Numbered from the stretch's first letter, positions 11,522 through 22,325 are shown. The stretch: DNA of 64,000 nt from Gammaproteobacteria bacterium (GCA_021731365.1 JAKFXL010000029.1:1-64000), one strand, 5' to 3'. The notes: generated by a model not told the origin, from the sequence alone. Numbers and translations: made by a program.

Positions 11522-12874
11522 GTGGAATTTTTTGAACGCCCGCAAGTGGGTGAGCGTACGGTGCTGGTTCATGTTAACTTTCATGATCAAGGTGCTCGGG
11601 AAGATCTTGATGAGTTAAAAGAGTTGGCGGTTTCAGCGGGGGCGGACCCCGTGGTGGTGGTTCAAGGGAGTCGCCGGGGGCCAGATTCCAAATACTTTGT
11701 GGGTATGGGGAAGGCGGAAGAGATTCGCCAGGCGGTCGTGGATACTGAATCTGAACTGGTGATTTTTAACCATGCACTCTCACCCTCACAGGAGCGAAAC
11801 CTTGAAAGATTGCTCTGTTGTCGAGTGCTGGACCGTACGGGGCTGATTCTCGATATTTTTGCCCAGAGAGCACACACTTTTGAGGGTAAGCTACAAGTTG
11901 AGTTGGCGCAATTGCGCCACCTGTCGACCCGTTTGGTACGAGGCTGGACCCATTTGGAACGACAGGGCGGCGGGATTGGGTTGCGTGGTCCGGGTGAAAC
12001 CCAGCTTGAGACTGACCGCCGCTTAATTGCCCAGCGTATTAAACAGCTAAATAAGCGGTTGGAAAAGGTGTCACAGCAACGTGAGGAGCGTCGGCGTTCT
12101 CGTCGCAAGTCACAGGTGCAGACTGTCTCATTGGTGGGATACACAAACGCCGGGAAGTCAACACTGTTTAATATTATGACAGCGGCAGAGGCTTATGTGG
12201 CGGATCAGCTGTTTGCAACCCTTGATCCAACGTTGCGTAAATTCAATTTGAAAACTGAGCACGACACAGTATTGATTGACACGGTTGGGTTCATTCGCCA
12301 TCTGCCACACAATCTGGTTGCAGCGTTTCGTTCAACATTGGAAGAGACGCAAGATGCTAACCTCCTCTTACATGTGATAGACGCACATACGGAAGGGCGG
12401 CAGGATCGTATTGTTGAGGTTAATTCGGTTTTGAAAGAGGTTGGTGCTGAGTCTGTGCCGCAGATTGAGGTGTACAATAAGATTGATCTCATGGAGTCGG
12501 CAGAGGCACATATTGACCGTGGCGATGATGGGCGTCCGTTGCGTGTTTGGGTTTCGGCCGTGACTGGTGCTGGTTTGGAACAGTTGCGTCAGGTGGTGAC
12601 TGAATATCTGCAGTGGCAGGATGCAAAGCATCGGCATGATGATGTGGCCTGGAAGGAAGTGGCAACTAAACAGCGATATCAGTTATTGTTAGCTCCTATG
12701 GCGGGGCGGTTACGGACGGAGCTGTTTACAGCAGGTCTGATCGAGGGCGAGACCCATACCGAACAAGGTGAGTGGTTGCTTGATGTTTCTCTTTGGCCAA
12801 GACAGAAAGAGGCATACTGTCGCCAAGAGGGGTGTCGCTGTTTGAATGAATACACGATTGGTGTTATTACATAA
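11522..12874 (+). CDS. hflX: Ribosome-associated GTPase HflX
   Basis: Binds 50S subunits and helps split or rescue stalled ribosomes. The 450 residues have the N-terminal HflX domain with GxGK-type SKYFVGMGKAEEI, the LRGPGETQLETDRR linker motif, and a GTPase domain with G1 GYTNAGKST (206-214), G3 DTVGF and G4 NKID. The start is GTG, 27 bases after hfq; no ATG fits the expected N-terminus and the ribosome site is weak, which suggests translational coupling to hfq. Confidence 0.95.
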   Translation: MEFFERPQVGERTVLVHVNFHDQGAREDLDELKELAVSAGADPVVVVQGSRRGPDSKYFVGMGKAEEIRQAVVDTESELVIFNHALSPSQERNLERLLCCRVLDRTGLILDIFAQRAHTFEGKLQVELAQLRHLSTRLVRGWTHLERQGGGIGLRGPGETQLETDRRLIAQRIKQLNKRLEKVSQQREERRRSRRKSQVQTVSLVGYTNAGKSTLFNIMTAAEAYVADQLFATLDPTLRKFNLKTEHDTVLIDTVGFIRHLPHNLVAAFRSTLEETQDANLLLHVIDAHTEGRQDRIVEVNSVLKEVGAESVPQIEVYNKIDLMESAEAHIDRGDDGRPLRVWVSAVTGAGLEQLRQVVTEYLQWQDAKHRHDDVAWKEVATKQRYQLLLAPMAGRLRTELFTAGLIEGETHTEQGEWLLDVSLWPRQKEAYCRQEGCRCLNEYTIGVIT

Positions 12875-12881
12875 TACTTAG

Positions 12882-12912
12882 CACGGCATGTTTTATGCCG
12901 TGAGTGTTTTTT
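12882..12912 (+). terminator. Terminator-like hairpin between hflX and hflK
   Basis: A perfect 8-bp stem CACGGCAT / ATGCCGTG with a GTTTT loop is followed, four bases later, by six T. A second hairpin (TTCTGGT / ACCAGAA, 12924-12944) follows without a clear T-tract. Together they could reduce read-through from hfq-hflX into hflK-hflC. Confidence 0.6.
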
Positions 12913-12978
12913 GGAATTCCCGGTTCTGGTGTGTAAGACCAGAATTATTGACTTAATACTAATGATTTGGAGATGAGT

Positions 12979-14226
12979 ATGGCCTGGAATGAGCCGGGAG
13001 GATCGAAAGATAAAGATCCTTGGGGTAATCGTGGGAAAGATCAAGGCCCTCCTGATCTGGACGAGATTGTCAATAAAATAAAGCAAATGCTTAACGGTGT
13101 ATTTGGTGGCAAGGGTACCAAAGGCACGGGTGGTGACGGTGCCACGCCCATTCGTGGGGGAGGCAGCGGTGCAGGTGGTATGGGCATTGCCGTAGCACTT
13201 ATTGTTGGTGTTTGGCTTGTTTATGACATGATTCATATTATTCAGCCTGCAGAGCGAGGTGTTGTTATTCGTTTTGGCAAGTATGTAGATACCATGCAGC
13301 CAGGATTGAATTTTCGTTTGCCACGTCCATTGGAGAAGGTTGTCAGCGTTAATGTGGCCCAGAACCGGGATGTTCTGATTGGCTATCGTACTAGTGCTGG
13401 TGACCGTTCGGCTAAGAGCAGTCCTGTTCTGGTTGAGTCGATGATGTTGACACGTGATGAAAACATAGTCGATGTGAGGTTTGCTATTCAGTACAACATC
13501 AAGTCAGCATCGGACTATGTCTTTAAGGTAAAGGATCCGGATTTGACGCTGCGGGAGGCTACCGAAAGTGCCATTCGTGAGATTGTTGGTAAGAGCGATA
13601 TGGATTTTGTCCTCAAAGAGGGGCGCAGTGATATTGTTGACAGGGTTAAAATTCTAGTTCAGAAAACCCTGGATAGTTATGGTTCCGGCTTGATGATACT
13701 GAGTGTCAATATGCAGGATGCCCAGCCTCCAACAGAAGTACAGCATGCTTTTGATGATGCAGTTAAGGCGCGTGAAGATCAGCAGCGGGTTATTAATGAG
13801 GCCGAAGCTTACTCCAATGATGTTCTGCCTAGAGCACGAGGCGGTGCTGCTCGTCAGGTGGAAGAGGCGAGTGCCTATAAAGAACAGGTGGTTGCCCAGG
13901 CAGAAGGTGAAGCTAAGCGTTTTGAAAGTATTCTGGTTGAGTATAAAAAAGCACCTGAAGTAACGCGCCAGCGTCTCTATATTGAGGCGATGGAGCAGGT
14001 ATTAAGTAGCACCTCTAAAGTGGTGGTGGATGTTAAAGGTGGTAATAATATGATTTATCTGCCGTTGGATAGGATGATGGGTAGTGGCAACCCCGTTGCA
14101 AATGCCCCGGCGGGTGCGGCACAGAAATTCCAATCGCCAGAGAGTCAGTCCAGTTCGGCTATAAAGTCTGCTGAGCAGTTTATGCAGCAGGGGCAAGAGT
14201 CTTTGCGTGGCAGGGAGGTGCGCTAA
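12979..14226 (+). CDS. hflK: HflK, FtsH modulator
   Basis: A membrane-anchored SPFH/band-7 protein that, with HflC, forms a cage around the FtsH protease. The 415 residues begin with a Gly-rich cytoplasmic segment (MAWNEPGGSKDKDPWG, then GGKGTKGTGG), one transmembrane helix (GIAVALIVGVWLVYDMI), then the band-7 domain (QPAERGVVIRFGKY onward) and a helical region. The chosen ATG has GGAG six bases upstream; TTG and ATG codons a few bases earlier are less likely. The stop overlaps the hflC start by one base. Confidence 0.95.
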   Translation: MAWNEPGGSKDKDPWGNRGKDQGPPDLDEIVNKIKQMLNGVFGGKGTKGTGGDGATPIRGGGSGAGGMGIAVALIVGVWLVYDMIHIIQPAERGVVIRFGKYVDTMQPGLNFRLPRPLEKVVSVNVAQNRDVLIGYRTSAGDRSAKSSPVLVESMMLTRDENIVDVRFAIQYNIKSASDYVFKVKDPDLTLREATESAIREIVGKSDMDFVLKEGRSDIVDRVKILVQKTLDSYGSGLMILSVNMQDAQPPTEVQHAFDDAVKAREDQQRVINEAEAYSNDVLPRARGGAARQVEEASAYKEQVVAQAEGEAKRFESILVEYKKAPEVTRQRLYIEAMEQVLSSTSKVVVDVKGGNNMIYLPLDRMMGSGNPVANAPAGAAQKFQSPESQSSSAIKSAEQFMQQGQESLRGREVR

Positions 14227-15101
14227 TGAATCAGAATAAGAGTTTGGGCATAGTTATTCTGTTGGGTGCGGTGCTGGTGATTGGATTGTTATCGATATTC
14301 ACTGTGGATGAACGCGAAAAAGCGATTCTGTTGCGATTGGGTAAAATTGAAAGTACCGATTTTGCGCCTGGATTGCACTTTAAAATCCCTTTTATCAATA
14401 ATGTACGTAAATTTGATGGGCGTATCTTGACCATGGATGCTGAACCTGAGACTTTTCTCACGGTTGAGAAAAAGAACGTGGTGGTAGACTCTTTTGTTAA
14501 ATGGCGTATTGATAATGTCTCTACTTATTTCACCGCGTTGGGTGGAGATGAGCGGATGGCCAATGTGCGTTTGTCTCAGATCATTAAAGATGCGTTGCGT
14601 GAGGAGTTTGCTCGTCGCACCATTCAGGATGTTATTTCTGGTGAGCGTGCTGAGATTATGAATATTGCCACGGTTACGGCGGATAAAAAATCCAAAGAGT
14701 TTGGTGTTGAAGTGATTGATGTTCGTATTATGCGCATCGATCTTAAGGGTGAAGTCAGTGACGCTGTTTATCGTCGAATGGAGGCAGAGCGTACCCGTGT
14801 GGCAAAGGATTTTCGCTCCAAGGGGGCTGAACAGGCAGAGCGTATCCGTGCCGATGCGGATAAACAGCGTACAGTGATCATTGCTGAAGCGTACCGTGAG
14901 GCTGAATTGCTGCGTGGGCAGGGAGATGCCAAGGCGTCGGAAATATACGCCCAAGCCTACAATAAGGATCGTGAATTTTACTCCTTTTATCGTAGCTTAA
15001 TGGCCTATCGTAGCTCCTTTAACAGCAAGGAAGATATTATGGTGATCAAGCCAGATGCTGATTTCTTCCGTTATTTTAATAACCAGAAAGGTGCAAATTA
15101 G
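14226..15101 (+). CDS. hflC: HflC, FtsH modulator
   Basis: A 291-residue partner of HflK with an N-terminal signal anchor (SLGIVILLGAVLVIGLLSIF) and a band-7 domain beginning VDEREKAILLRLGKI. The long helical portion with MEAERTRVAKDFRSKGAEQAERIRADADKQ and the ending YRSSFNSKEDIMVIKPDADFF are typical. It is joined to hflK by TAATG and is followed by a clear terminator hairpin. Confidence 0.96.
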   Translation: MNQNKSLGIVILLGAVLVIGLLSIFTVDEREKAILLRLGKIESTDFAPGLHFKIPFINNVRKFDGRILTMDAEPETFLTVEKKNVVVDSFVKWRIDNVSTYFTALGGDERMANVRLSQIIKDALREEFARRTIQDVISGERAEIMNIATVTADKKSKEFGVEVIDVRIMRIDLKGEVSDAVYRRMEAERTRVAKDFRSKGAEQAERIRADADKQRTVIIAEAYREAELLRGQGDAKASEIYAQAYNKDREFYSFYRSLMAYRSSFNSKEDIMVIKPDADFFRYFNNQKGAN

Positions 15102-15161
15102 TAGGGTGGATTTGCGATTGAGTCACCATTTGGGTGAATAAACAGGTAAAATAACAGCACT

Positions 15162-15198
15162 AGCGGGCATAACACACAGTGTCATGCCCGCTTTTTTT
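15162..15198 (+). terminator. Intrinsic terminator or attenuator after hflC
   Basis: A perfect 9-bp stem AGCGGGCAT / ATGCCCGCT with a 13-base loop runs straight into seven T. It lies only 10 bases before the next gene, so the DUF2065-hisZ-purA genes would depend on read-through or on a promoter I do not see. Confidence 0.85.
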
Positions 15199-15208
15199 GA
15201 TGGCAATT

Positions 15209-15397
15209 ATGACTTGGCAAGATTTATGGGTCGCTTTGGCCTTGGTGATGGTACTTGAAGGCGTGTTGCCTTTTTTGACCCCAAAGGGGTTGCGACAGGT
15301 GTATGGCCAGATGAGTCAGATGAGTGATCGATCACTTAGGCTTTATGGTCTGCTCAGCATGATCGTCGGGGTAGTATTTCTATCCTTGGTGAGTTGA
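15209..15397 (+). CDS. DUF2065 (YjeT-like) small membrane protein
   Basis: A 62-residue protein with two hydrophobic segments, MTWQDLWVALALVMVLEGVLPFLTP at the start and LRLYGLLSMIVGVVFLSLVS at the end. This matches DUF2065/YjeT, which lies between hflC and purA in many gammaproteobacteria; its function is unknown. Upstream in-frame starts overlap the terminator hairpin, so the ATG of MTWQD is chosen; its ribosome site is weak. Confidence 0.85.
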   Translation: MTWQDLWVALALVMVLEGVLPFLTPKGLRQVYGQMSQMSDRSLRLYGLLSMIVGVVFLSLVS

Positions 15398-15416
15398 TCT
15401 ACTACAAACAATACAA

Positions 15417-16613
15417 ATGGTTATTCGAGTGGCACAAACAAAAGATCGTTGGTTATTGCCGGAAGGCATTGTAGAGCTGTTGCCGCAACAGGCACAGCAT
15501 CTGGAGCAGTTGCGGCGCGAGCTGCTGGACCTGTTTAACGGCTGGGGCTATGACCTTGTCATGCCACCACTAATTGAATATCTTGAGTCGTTGCTGGTAG
15601 GGACAGGCAATGATTTGGATTTGCAAACCTTTAAATTGATCGACCAAATGACTGGGCGTTTAATGGGGTTGCGGGCTGATATGACACCACAGGTGGCCCG
15701 TATCGATGCACACCTGCTTAAGCGTGATGTGCCTAATAGACTCTGTTATATTGGCCCGGTATTACATACATTACCTAATGGGTTTGGTCGCTCACGCTCG
15801 CCGCTTCAGGTGGGCGCGGAGCTGTATGGCCATGCGGGTATAGAGAGTGATGTAGAGATTTTACGGTTGATGGTTGAAATGCTAAAAACCAGTGGTGTTA
15901 ATGATCTTCATGTTGATTTGGGGCACGTGGGAATTTATCGTGGACTGGTTCAGGATGCCAAACTTAGTAGTGATCAGGAAGAGCGGCTGTTTGATGCAAT
16001 GCAGCGTAAGGCGTTGCCAGAGATAGAGGCCTATCTTAATGAATGGGACGTTGTAACCCGTACAAAAGAACATTTGCTGGCATTGATTGAGCTTAATGGG
16101 GATCATTCTGTCTTGACTGAAGCTAAAAGAGTGTTGAGTTCTGCTAGTGCGCCAGTTCAATCCGCACTGGAGAATCTGTGTCAAATTGCAGCTCGTGCGG
16201 AGTATTTTATCGGTGAGTTGCCACTCTATTTTGATTTGGCAGAGTTACGTGGTTATCGTTATCAAACCGGAGTGGTATTTGCGGCCTTTGTCCCGGGACA
16301 GGGGCAGGAGATTGCACGTGGCGGTCGTTATGATGCGATTGGTGAGTCATTTGGCCGTGCTCGCCCAGCCACCGGTTTTAGTTCTGATCTTAAGGTTTTG
16401 GCAGAACTTACCCCGCGCCAGCAGGTATCAACGGGGATATTTGCTGTGGTAGATGATGATCCTGTACTGGAGTCCCAGATTGCCACTTTGCGTGCCTCCG
16501 GTGAGCGGGTAGTGCATGCATTGCCAGGGCAACAGGGTAGTGCACGGGAGATGGGGTGTGACCGCATCTTACAGTCCACTGATAACGGCTGGTCTGTTGT
16601 TGCGGTAGATTAA
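15417..16613 (+). CDS. hisZ: ATP phosphoribosyltransferase regulatory subunit HisZ
   Basis: A histidyl-tRNA-synthetase-like paralogue without aminoacylation activity that partners short HisG proteins in the first step of histidine synthesis. The 398 residues show the class II-like core: RWLLPEGIVELLPQQAQ, LRADMTPQVARIDAHLL, and ARGGRYDAIGESFGRARPATGFS. No anticodon-binding domain follows. It implies a short-form hisG elsewhere. It lies between DUF2065 and purA, a common non-enteric arrangement. Confidence 0.94.
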   Translation: MVIRVAQTKDRWLLPEGIVELLPQQAQHLEQLRRELLDLFNGWGYDLVMPPLIEYLESLLVGTGNDLDLQTFKLIDQMTGRLMGLRADMTPQVARIDAHLLKRDVPNRLCYIGPVLHTLPNGFGRSRSPLQVGAELYGHAGIESDVEILRLMVEMLKTSGVNDLHVDLGHVGIYRGLVQDAKLSSDQEERLFDAMQRKALPEIEAYLNEWDVVTRTKEHLLALIELNGDHSVLTEAKRVLSSASAPVQSALENLCQIAARAEYFIGELPLYFDLAELRGYRYQTGVVFAAFVPGQGQEIARGGRYDAIGESFGRARPATGFSSDLKVLAELTPRQQVSTGIFAVVDDDPVLESQIATLRASGERVVHALPGQQGSAREMGCDRILQSTDNGWSVVAVD

Positions 16614-16635
16614 ATATATCGAACTGTTTTCTTAG

Positions 16636-17964
<1,329 letters not shown>

Positions 17965-17979
17965 AACACCTTCCAACCC

Positions 17980-18011
17980 AAACCCCCGGCCTTACATCAG
18001 GCCGGGGGTTT
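17980..18011 (+). terminator. Intrinsic terminator after purA
   Basis: A perfect 13-bp stem AAACCCCCGGCCT / AGGCCGGGGGTTT with a 6-base loop. The A and T ends make it potentially active on both strands, though the T-run after the stem is short. Confidence 0.85.
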
Positions 18012-18410
18012 CTGAGTATTTTAGTTTCTTGTCACTCTTTGTTATTCTGAGGTGGCTGACTGTTGCCTGAAAAGTGTTGCGTATGTTTGTCACGCGGGTG
18101 AATAGGACAATAAATATCACATCGGGGGCATGGTTGTATTGGCAGACGTTTAAGGTGCTACCACGCTGGAGATATTTACCATTTCACTGCTGATGACACT
18201 CTTCCCTGCCTTTAAAAGCTACGTCATCTATTTGTTGATGTATGCTACTTAGAGGCTGTGCTCGTTAATCTCATCGTTATAGATGTTTACGCGTGGTGGA
18301 ATGTTGTGGCTCTTTTATTGATTGTTCGTCAGACATAGGGGCTGTCTGTTTTATTGGGCGACTATTCCACTATACAATATTTTGTACTATCCACAGGATT
18401 GGAGACAAAC
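18012..18410. other. Leader region of the sucrose cluster
   Basis: About 400 bases with no convincing gene. The last 60 bases are AT-rich and contain TACAA-TATT-TTGTA (18373-18386), an inverted repeat overlapping a possible -10 TACAAT, which could be an operator; I do not see a good -35. A GGAG ribosome site lies 6 bases before the next ATG. Confidence 0.5.
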
Positions 18411-20567
18411 ATGGTGCGACGACCTGGAGAGTTGTATATAGCATTGATCAGTGTGCATGGACTGATACGTGGTGATGACCTAGAGTTGGGGCGTGATGCA
18501 GATACCGGTGGCCAGACACTATATGTGGTGGAGTTGGCGCGGGCACTGGCCAAGCAGCCGGGGGTAGCACGTGTTGATCTGCTGACCCGTCTGATCGATG
18601 CTGAAGATCTCAGTGATGAGTATGCCCAGCCGGTAGAGGCGCTGAGTGATACGGCGAACATCATCCGTATCGAGGCTGGTCCTAAGGGATATTTGCCCAA
18701 GGAGCAGCTTTGGGACCATATTGATACCTTTGCAGATAATTCGCTGCGCTATTTCCGTGATAATAATCTACAGCCGGACATTCTTCATGGCCATTACGCG
18801 GATGCGGGTTATGTGGGCACACGTCTGGCCCATCTGTTGGGTGTACCGCTGTTTTTCACTGGCCATTCGCTGGGTCGGGTTAAACGTCGTCGTCTGGTCG
18901 CCAGCGGCCTCTCTGCAGCTGAGGTTGAGCAGCGTTATAACATGGTGCGCCGTGTGGATGCAGAGGAGCAGGTATTGGCTGCCGCAGAGCGTGTGATTAC
19001 CAGCACGTTTCAAGAGATTGAAGAGCAGTATGAGCTTTACGATCATTACCAGCCTGAGCAGATGCGTGTGGTGCCGCCTGGTACTGACCTGACCCATTTT
19101 TTTCCGGCACTGGGTGATGAGTTGCAGTCACCGTTATTTGAAGAGTTGGCGCGGTTTTTAAAAATACCTGATAAGCCGATGATTCTGGCACTGTCCCGCC
19201 CTGATCGACGTAAAAACATTACCGCACTGATTGAAGCCTATGGCCAGTCACCAGAGCTTCAGGAGCTTGCTAATCTGATTATTGTTGCGGGGAACCGTGA
19301 TGATATTGATGATCTGGATGATGGCGCACAAGAGGTTTTCAAAGAGTTGTTGATTGCTATCGATCGTTACGATCTGTATGGCAAAGTGGCGCTGCCCAAG
19401 CACCACAAACGTGAACAGGTGCCACTTTTCTATCGGATGGCGGCCGCCTCTAATGGTGTGTTTGTGAATCCTGCGTTGACAGAACCATTTGGTTTGACGC
19501 TGATCGAGGCGGCGGCGTGTGGTTTGCCAATTATTGCCACGGATGATGGTGGGCCGTGCGATATCATTGGCAATTGCCAGAATGGCACCCTGATTGACCC
19601 ACTGGACAGCAGCACCATTAGCGCCGCGTTGTTGGAGTTGTTGCAAGATCGGCCGTTGTGGCAGGCGCGTTCTGAGGCAGGTATTAAAGGTGTGCGTGAA
19701 CATTATGCCTGGGATGCACATGCCAGCCGTTATCTTGATATTGTCAAACCTATTGTGGCGCGTACTGGAATGTTGGAACGTAAACCGTTGAGTCGACGTT
19801 CGGGCACGTATGGCGATCGAGCGATTTTTACTGACCTGGATCAAAATCTGCTCGGTGACCCAGACTCACTGCGTGAATTGATGACGGAGTTGCGGCGTTA
19901 TCGCAAATGTGTCCAGTTTGGTATTGCTACGGGACGTCGTCTCGACTCGGCATTAAAGGTGATGAAGCAGTATGGTATGCCTGAGCCGGATATTCTGATT
20001 ACCAGTAGTGGTACGGAAATTTACTATGCCCCCAAATTGAGTGTTGATAGCTTCTGGCAGAAACATATCGATTACCACTGGACACCACATCTGGTACGAC
20101 GGGTTTTGAATGATCTGCCCGGGCTCAAATTACAGCCGCGTATTGAGCAGAGCCGTTATAAAATCAGTTACTTTATAGACAGGGATATTGCACCGTCACT
20201 GGATGAGATCAATAGCCTGCTACACCGTGAAGAGCAGTCGGTCAATGTGACACTCGCCTTTGGCCAGTTTCTCGATATTGTGCCAATTCGAGCCTCTAAG
20301 GGGATGGCGCTGCGGTACGTCTCTGATCGCTGGCAGATCCCGCTGGAGCGTATCTTTGTTGCCGGTGGCTCCGGTGCAGATGAAGATATGATGCGGGGCA
20401 ATACATTGGCAGCCGTTGTTGCCAACCGTCATCACGAAGAGCTTTCCAGGCTGGTTGAGGAGGAGCGTATCTATTTTGCACAGCAGCCCTTTGCCTCAGG
20501 CATTCTTGAGGCGTTGAAACATTATGATTTTTTTAATGGTTGCAACAAAACAGACCCATCGGCATGA
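18411..20567 (+). CDS. sps: Sucrose-phosphate synthase with degenerate phosphatase-like tail
   Basis: Joins a nucleotide-activated glucose and fructose 6-phosphate to give sucrose 6-phosphate. The 718 residues comprise a two-lobed GT4 glycosyltransferase (LYIALISVHGLIRG, DTGGQTLYVVELARAL, DILHGHYADAG, and the EX7E motif in EPFGLTLIEAAACGLP) and a C-terminal HAD-like domain from about residue 460. In that domain the motifs read FTDLDQNLLG and GGSGADEDMM, where active phosphatases have DxDxT and GDSGND, so it is probably not a working phosphatase. GGAG lies 6 bases before the chosen ATG; a TTG 57 bases upstream is unlikely. It overlaps the next gene by ATGA. Confidence 0.92.
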   Translation: MVRRPGELYIALISVHGLIRGDDLELGRDADTGGQTLYVVELARALAKQPGVARVDLLTRLIDAEDLSDEYAQPVEALSDTANIIRIEAGPKGYLPKEQLWDHIDTFADNSLRYFRDNNLQPDILHGHYADAGYVGTRLAHLLGVPLFFTGHSLGRVKRRRLVASGLSAAEVEQRYNMVRRVDAEEQVLAAAERVITSTFQEIEEQYELYDHYQPEQMRVVPPGTDLTHFFPALGDELQSPLFEELARFLKIPDKPMILALSRPDRRKNITALIEAYGQSPELQELANLIIVAGNRDDIDDLDDGAQEVFKELLIAIDRYDLYGKVALPKHHKREQVPLFYRMAAASNGVFVNPALTEPFGLTLIEAAACGLPIIATDDGGPCDIIGNCQNGTLIDPLDSSTISAALLELLQDRPLWQARSEAGIKGVREHYAWDAHASRYLDIVKPIVARTGMLERKPLSRRSGTYGDRAIFTDLDQNLLGDPDSLRELMTELRRYRKCVQFGIATGRRLDSALKVMKQYGMPEPDILITSSGTEIYYAPKLSVDSFWQKHIDYHWTPHLVRRVLNDLPGLKLQPRIEQSRYKISYFIDRDIAPSLDEINSLLHREEQSVNVTLAFGQFLDIVPIRASKGMALRYVSDRWQIPLERIFVAGGSGADEDMMRGNTLAAVVANRHHEELSRLVEEERIYFAQQPFASGILEALKHYDFFNGCNKTDPSA

Positions 20568-21439
20568 GCCAGCAATCACGGTTACTGTTGTGTAGTGATC
20601 TCGACCGTACACTATTGCCCAATGGTGCGGAGCCGGAATCACCCGCTGCGCGCCGCTGTTTTACCGGGTTTTCCCGGTTACCCGGCATCATGTTGGCATA
20701 TGTTTCGGGAAGGGATCTTGCCTTGGTAGAGGAGGCGATTGTCCAGTACAGCCTGCCGATGCCTGCGTATGCAATTACTGATGTGGGTAGCAAAATATAT
20801 CAGCGAAAAGGTGGGTGTTGGGTAGAGGTGGTTGAGTGGAGCGAATATATAGACAGTGACTGGTCTGGTTATACACACCAACAGCTATTAGAGTTGCTCA
20901 GTGATGTTTCACAGTTGCAACTGCAGGAATCTGCAAAACAGAACCAACACAAACTCAGTTTTTACGTACCGCTTGATGTTGACCATTCAATGCTGTTGGC
21001 GGTGGTTGAAAAGCGTCTGCTGAGTGTTGGGGTGCAGGCCAGTTTGATATGGAGTATCGATGAGCCGGAAAACATCGGCCTGCTGGATCTGTTGCCACAG
21101 AGTGCCAATAAGTTGCACGCCGTGCGTTTTTTGCAACAGAAGCTTGGCTACGGTGATGATGAGCTGATTTTTTCGGGTGATAGTGGTAATGATCTGGAGG
21201 TGATGGCGAGCTCAGTGAACTCGGTACTGGTTGCCAATTCCAGCAGTGCTGTAAAAGCCCAGGCCAAGTCTCAAGTCAGCGCTGCGGGCCATGAGCAGAC
21301 ACTCTACATTGCCACGGGTACGTTAACAGGCATGAATGGTTACTACAGCGCCGGTGTTCTTGAAGGTGTCTGCCACTATGCCCCCATGTATCGGGCGGCG
21401 ATTATGCAACTGGTGAATCAGGAGCAGCAAAAACAATGA
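20564..21439 (+). CDS. spp: Sucrose-6-phosphate phosphatase
   Basis: Hydrolyses sucrose 6-phosphate to sucrose. A 291-residue HAD enzyme with intact catalytic motifs: SDLDRTLLPNG near the N-terminus (nucleophile and acid aspartates) and SGDSGNDLEVM for Mg2+ binding in the C-terminal third. It supplies the activity that the tail of the preceding synthase seems to lack. Its ATG overlaps the synthase stop, and its stop overlaps the fructokinase ATG, so the three genes look translationally coupled. Confidence 0.9.
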   Translation: MSQQSRLLLCSDLDRTLLPNGAEPESPAARRCFTGFSRLPGIMLAYVSGRDLALVEEAIVQYSLPMPAYAITDVGSKIYQRKGGCWVEVVEWSEYIDSDWSGYTHQQLLELLSDVSQLQLQESAKQNQHKLSFYVPLDVDHSMLLAVVEKRLLSVGVQASLIWSIDEPENIGLLDLLPQSANKLHAVRFLQQKLGYGDDELIFSGDSGNDLEVMASSVNSVLVANSSSAVKAQAKSQVSAAGHEQTLYIATGTLTGMNGYYSAGVLEGVCHYAPMYRAAIMQLVNQEQQKQ

Positions 21440-22317
21440 ATAGTGTGAGGCTGGTAATTTTTGGCGAAGTATTGTTTGATCAGTTTCCCGACGGTACCAA
21501 ACACCTGGGGGGAGCCCCTTTTAATGTTGCCTGGCACTTGCAGGCGTTTGGTGATCAACCATTACTGCTATCCAGTATTGGCAATGATGAGAATGGTCAG
21601 GAGATTGTGCGTGCCATGCAGCAGTGGGGCATGGAGGTGGCAGGGCTACAGTGCAATGCGCAGTGTGCAACCGGTCAGGTCAATGTCAGTTTTGGCGGGG
21701 ATGGTGAGCCTGCTTATGACATTGCCACGGATAGCGCGTATGACAACATAGGTGTTGAGGCGCTGCCTGATCTCACTCAAGCAACACTGCTTTACCACGG
21801 CACTCTGGCGTTACGCAGCCAGGTGAGTCGCCACACACTGGATACGCTGTTATCCCACCAGACATTGCCGCTCTTTCTGGATGTTAACCTACGTGCCCCC
21901 TGGTATCAGGTTGCAGATGTGCGTGGCTGGTTGCAGCGTGCCCGTTGGGTCAAATTGAATCAACATGAGTTGACGGAACTGGCCCCTGCGGGTAATGACT
22001 TGCAGCAGCGGCTTGAGGCCTTGCAGCTACAGAGTGATATTGAACTGCTGGTGGTGACGCTGGGTGAGCGTGGTGCAATCGCCCGCCGTCGTGATGGTCA
22101 GCAGTGGCAGGTAGCCCCTGCGACATCAACCACTGTGGTCGATACAGTCGGCGCAGGTGATGCGTTTACTGCCCGACTGATTCACGGCGTAGTGCATCAT
22201 GAGGATATTGGTGAAGCACTGGTTGCGGCGCAGGCATTTGCCAGCCGGATTGTTGCGCTGCGTGGTGCGGTGCCATTATCAAAAGATTTTTACAGCGTCG
22301 CTGATGAGTCAGCGTAA
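21436..22317 (+). CDS. PfkB-family fructokinase
   Basis: A 293-residue ribokinase-family sugar kinase. It begins VRLVIFGEVLFDQFPDG, has GGAPFNVAWHLQAFG, and carries the anion-hole/catalytic signature DTVGAGDAFTARL near the end. From context it would phosphorylate fructose released by amylosucrase, feeding glycolysis or renewed sucrose synthesis. It overlaps spp by ATGA and stands 8 bases before the amylosucrase gene. Fructose as substrate is inferred from the cluster. Confidence 0.88.
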   Translation: MNSVRLVIFGEVLFDQFPDGTKHLGGAPFNVAWHLQAFGDQPLLLSSIGNDENGQEIVRAMQQWGMEVAGLQCNAQCATGQVNVSFGGDGEPAYDIATDSAYDNIGVEALPDLTQATLLYHGTLALRSQVSRHTLDTLLSHQTLPLFLDVNLRAPWYQVADVRGWLQRARWVKLNQHELTELAPAGNDLQQRLEALQLQSDIELLVVTLGERGAIARRRDGQQWQVAPATSTTVVDTVGAGDAFTARLIHGVVHHEDIGEALVAAQAFASRIVALRGAVPLSKDFYSVADESA

Positions 22318-22325
22318 CTCAAGGT

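Noticed and set aside
12679-13236. A 185-codon minus frame over the hflX-hflK junction
   Set aside because: Spans two certain genes and a terminator hairpin; translation shows no known motif.
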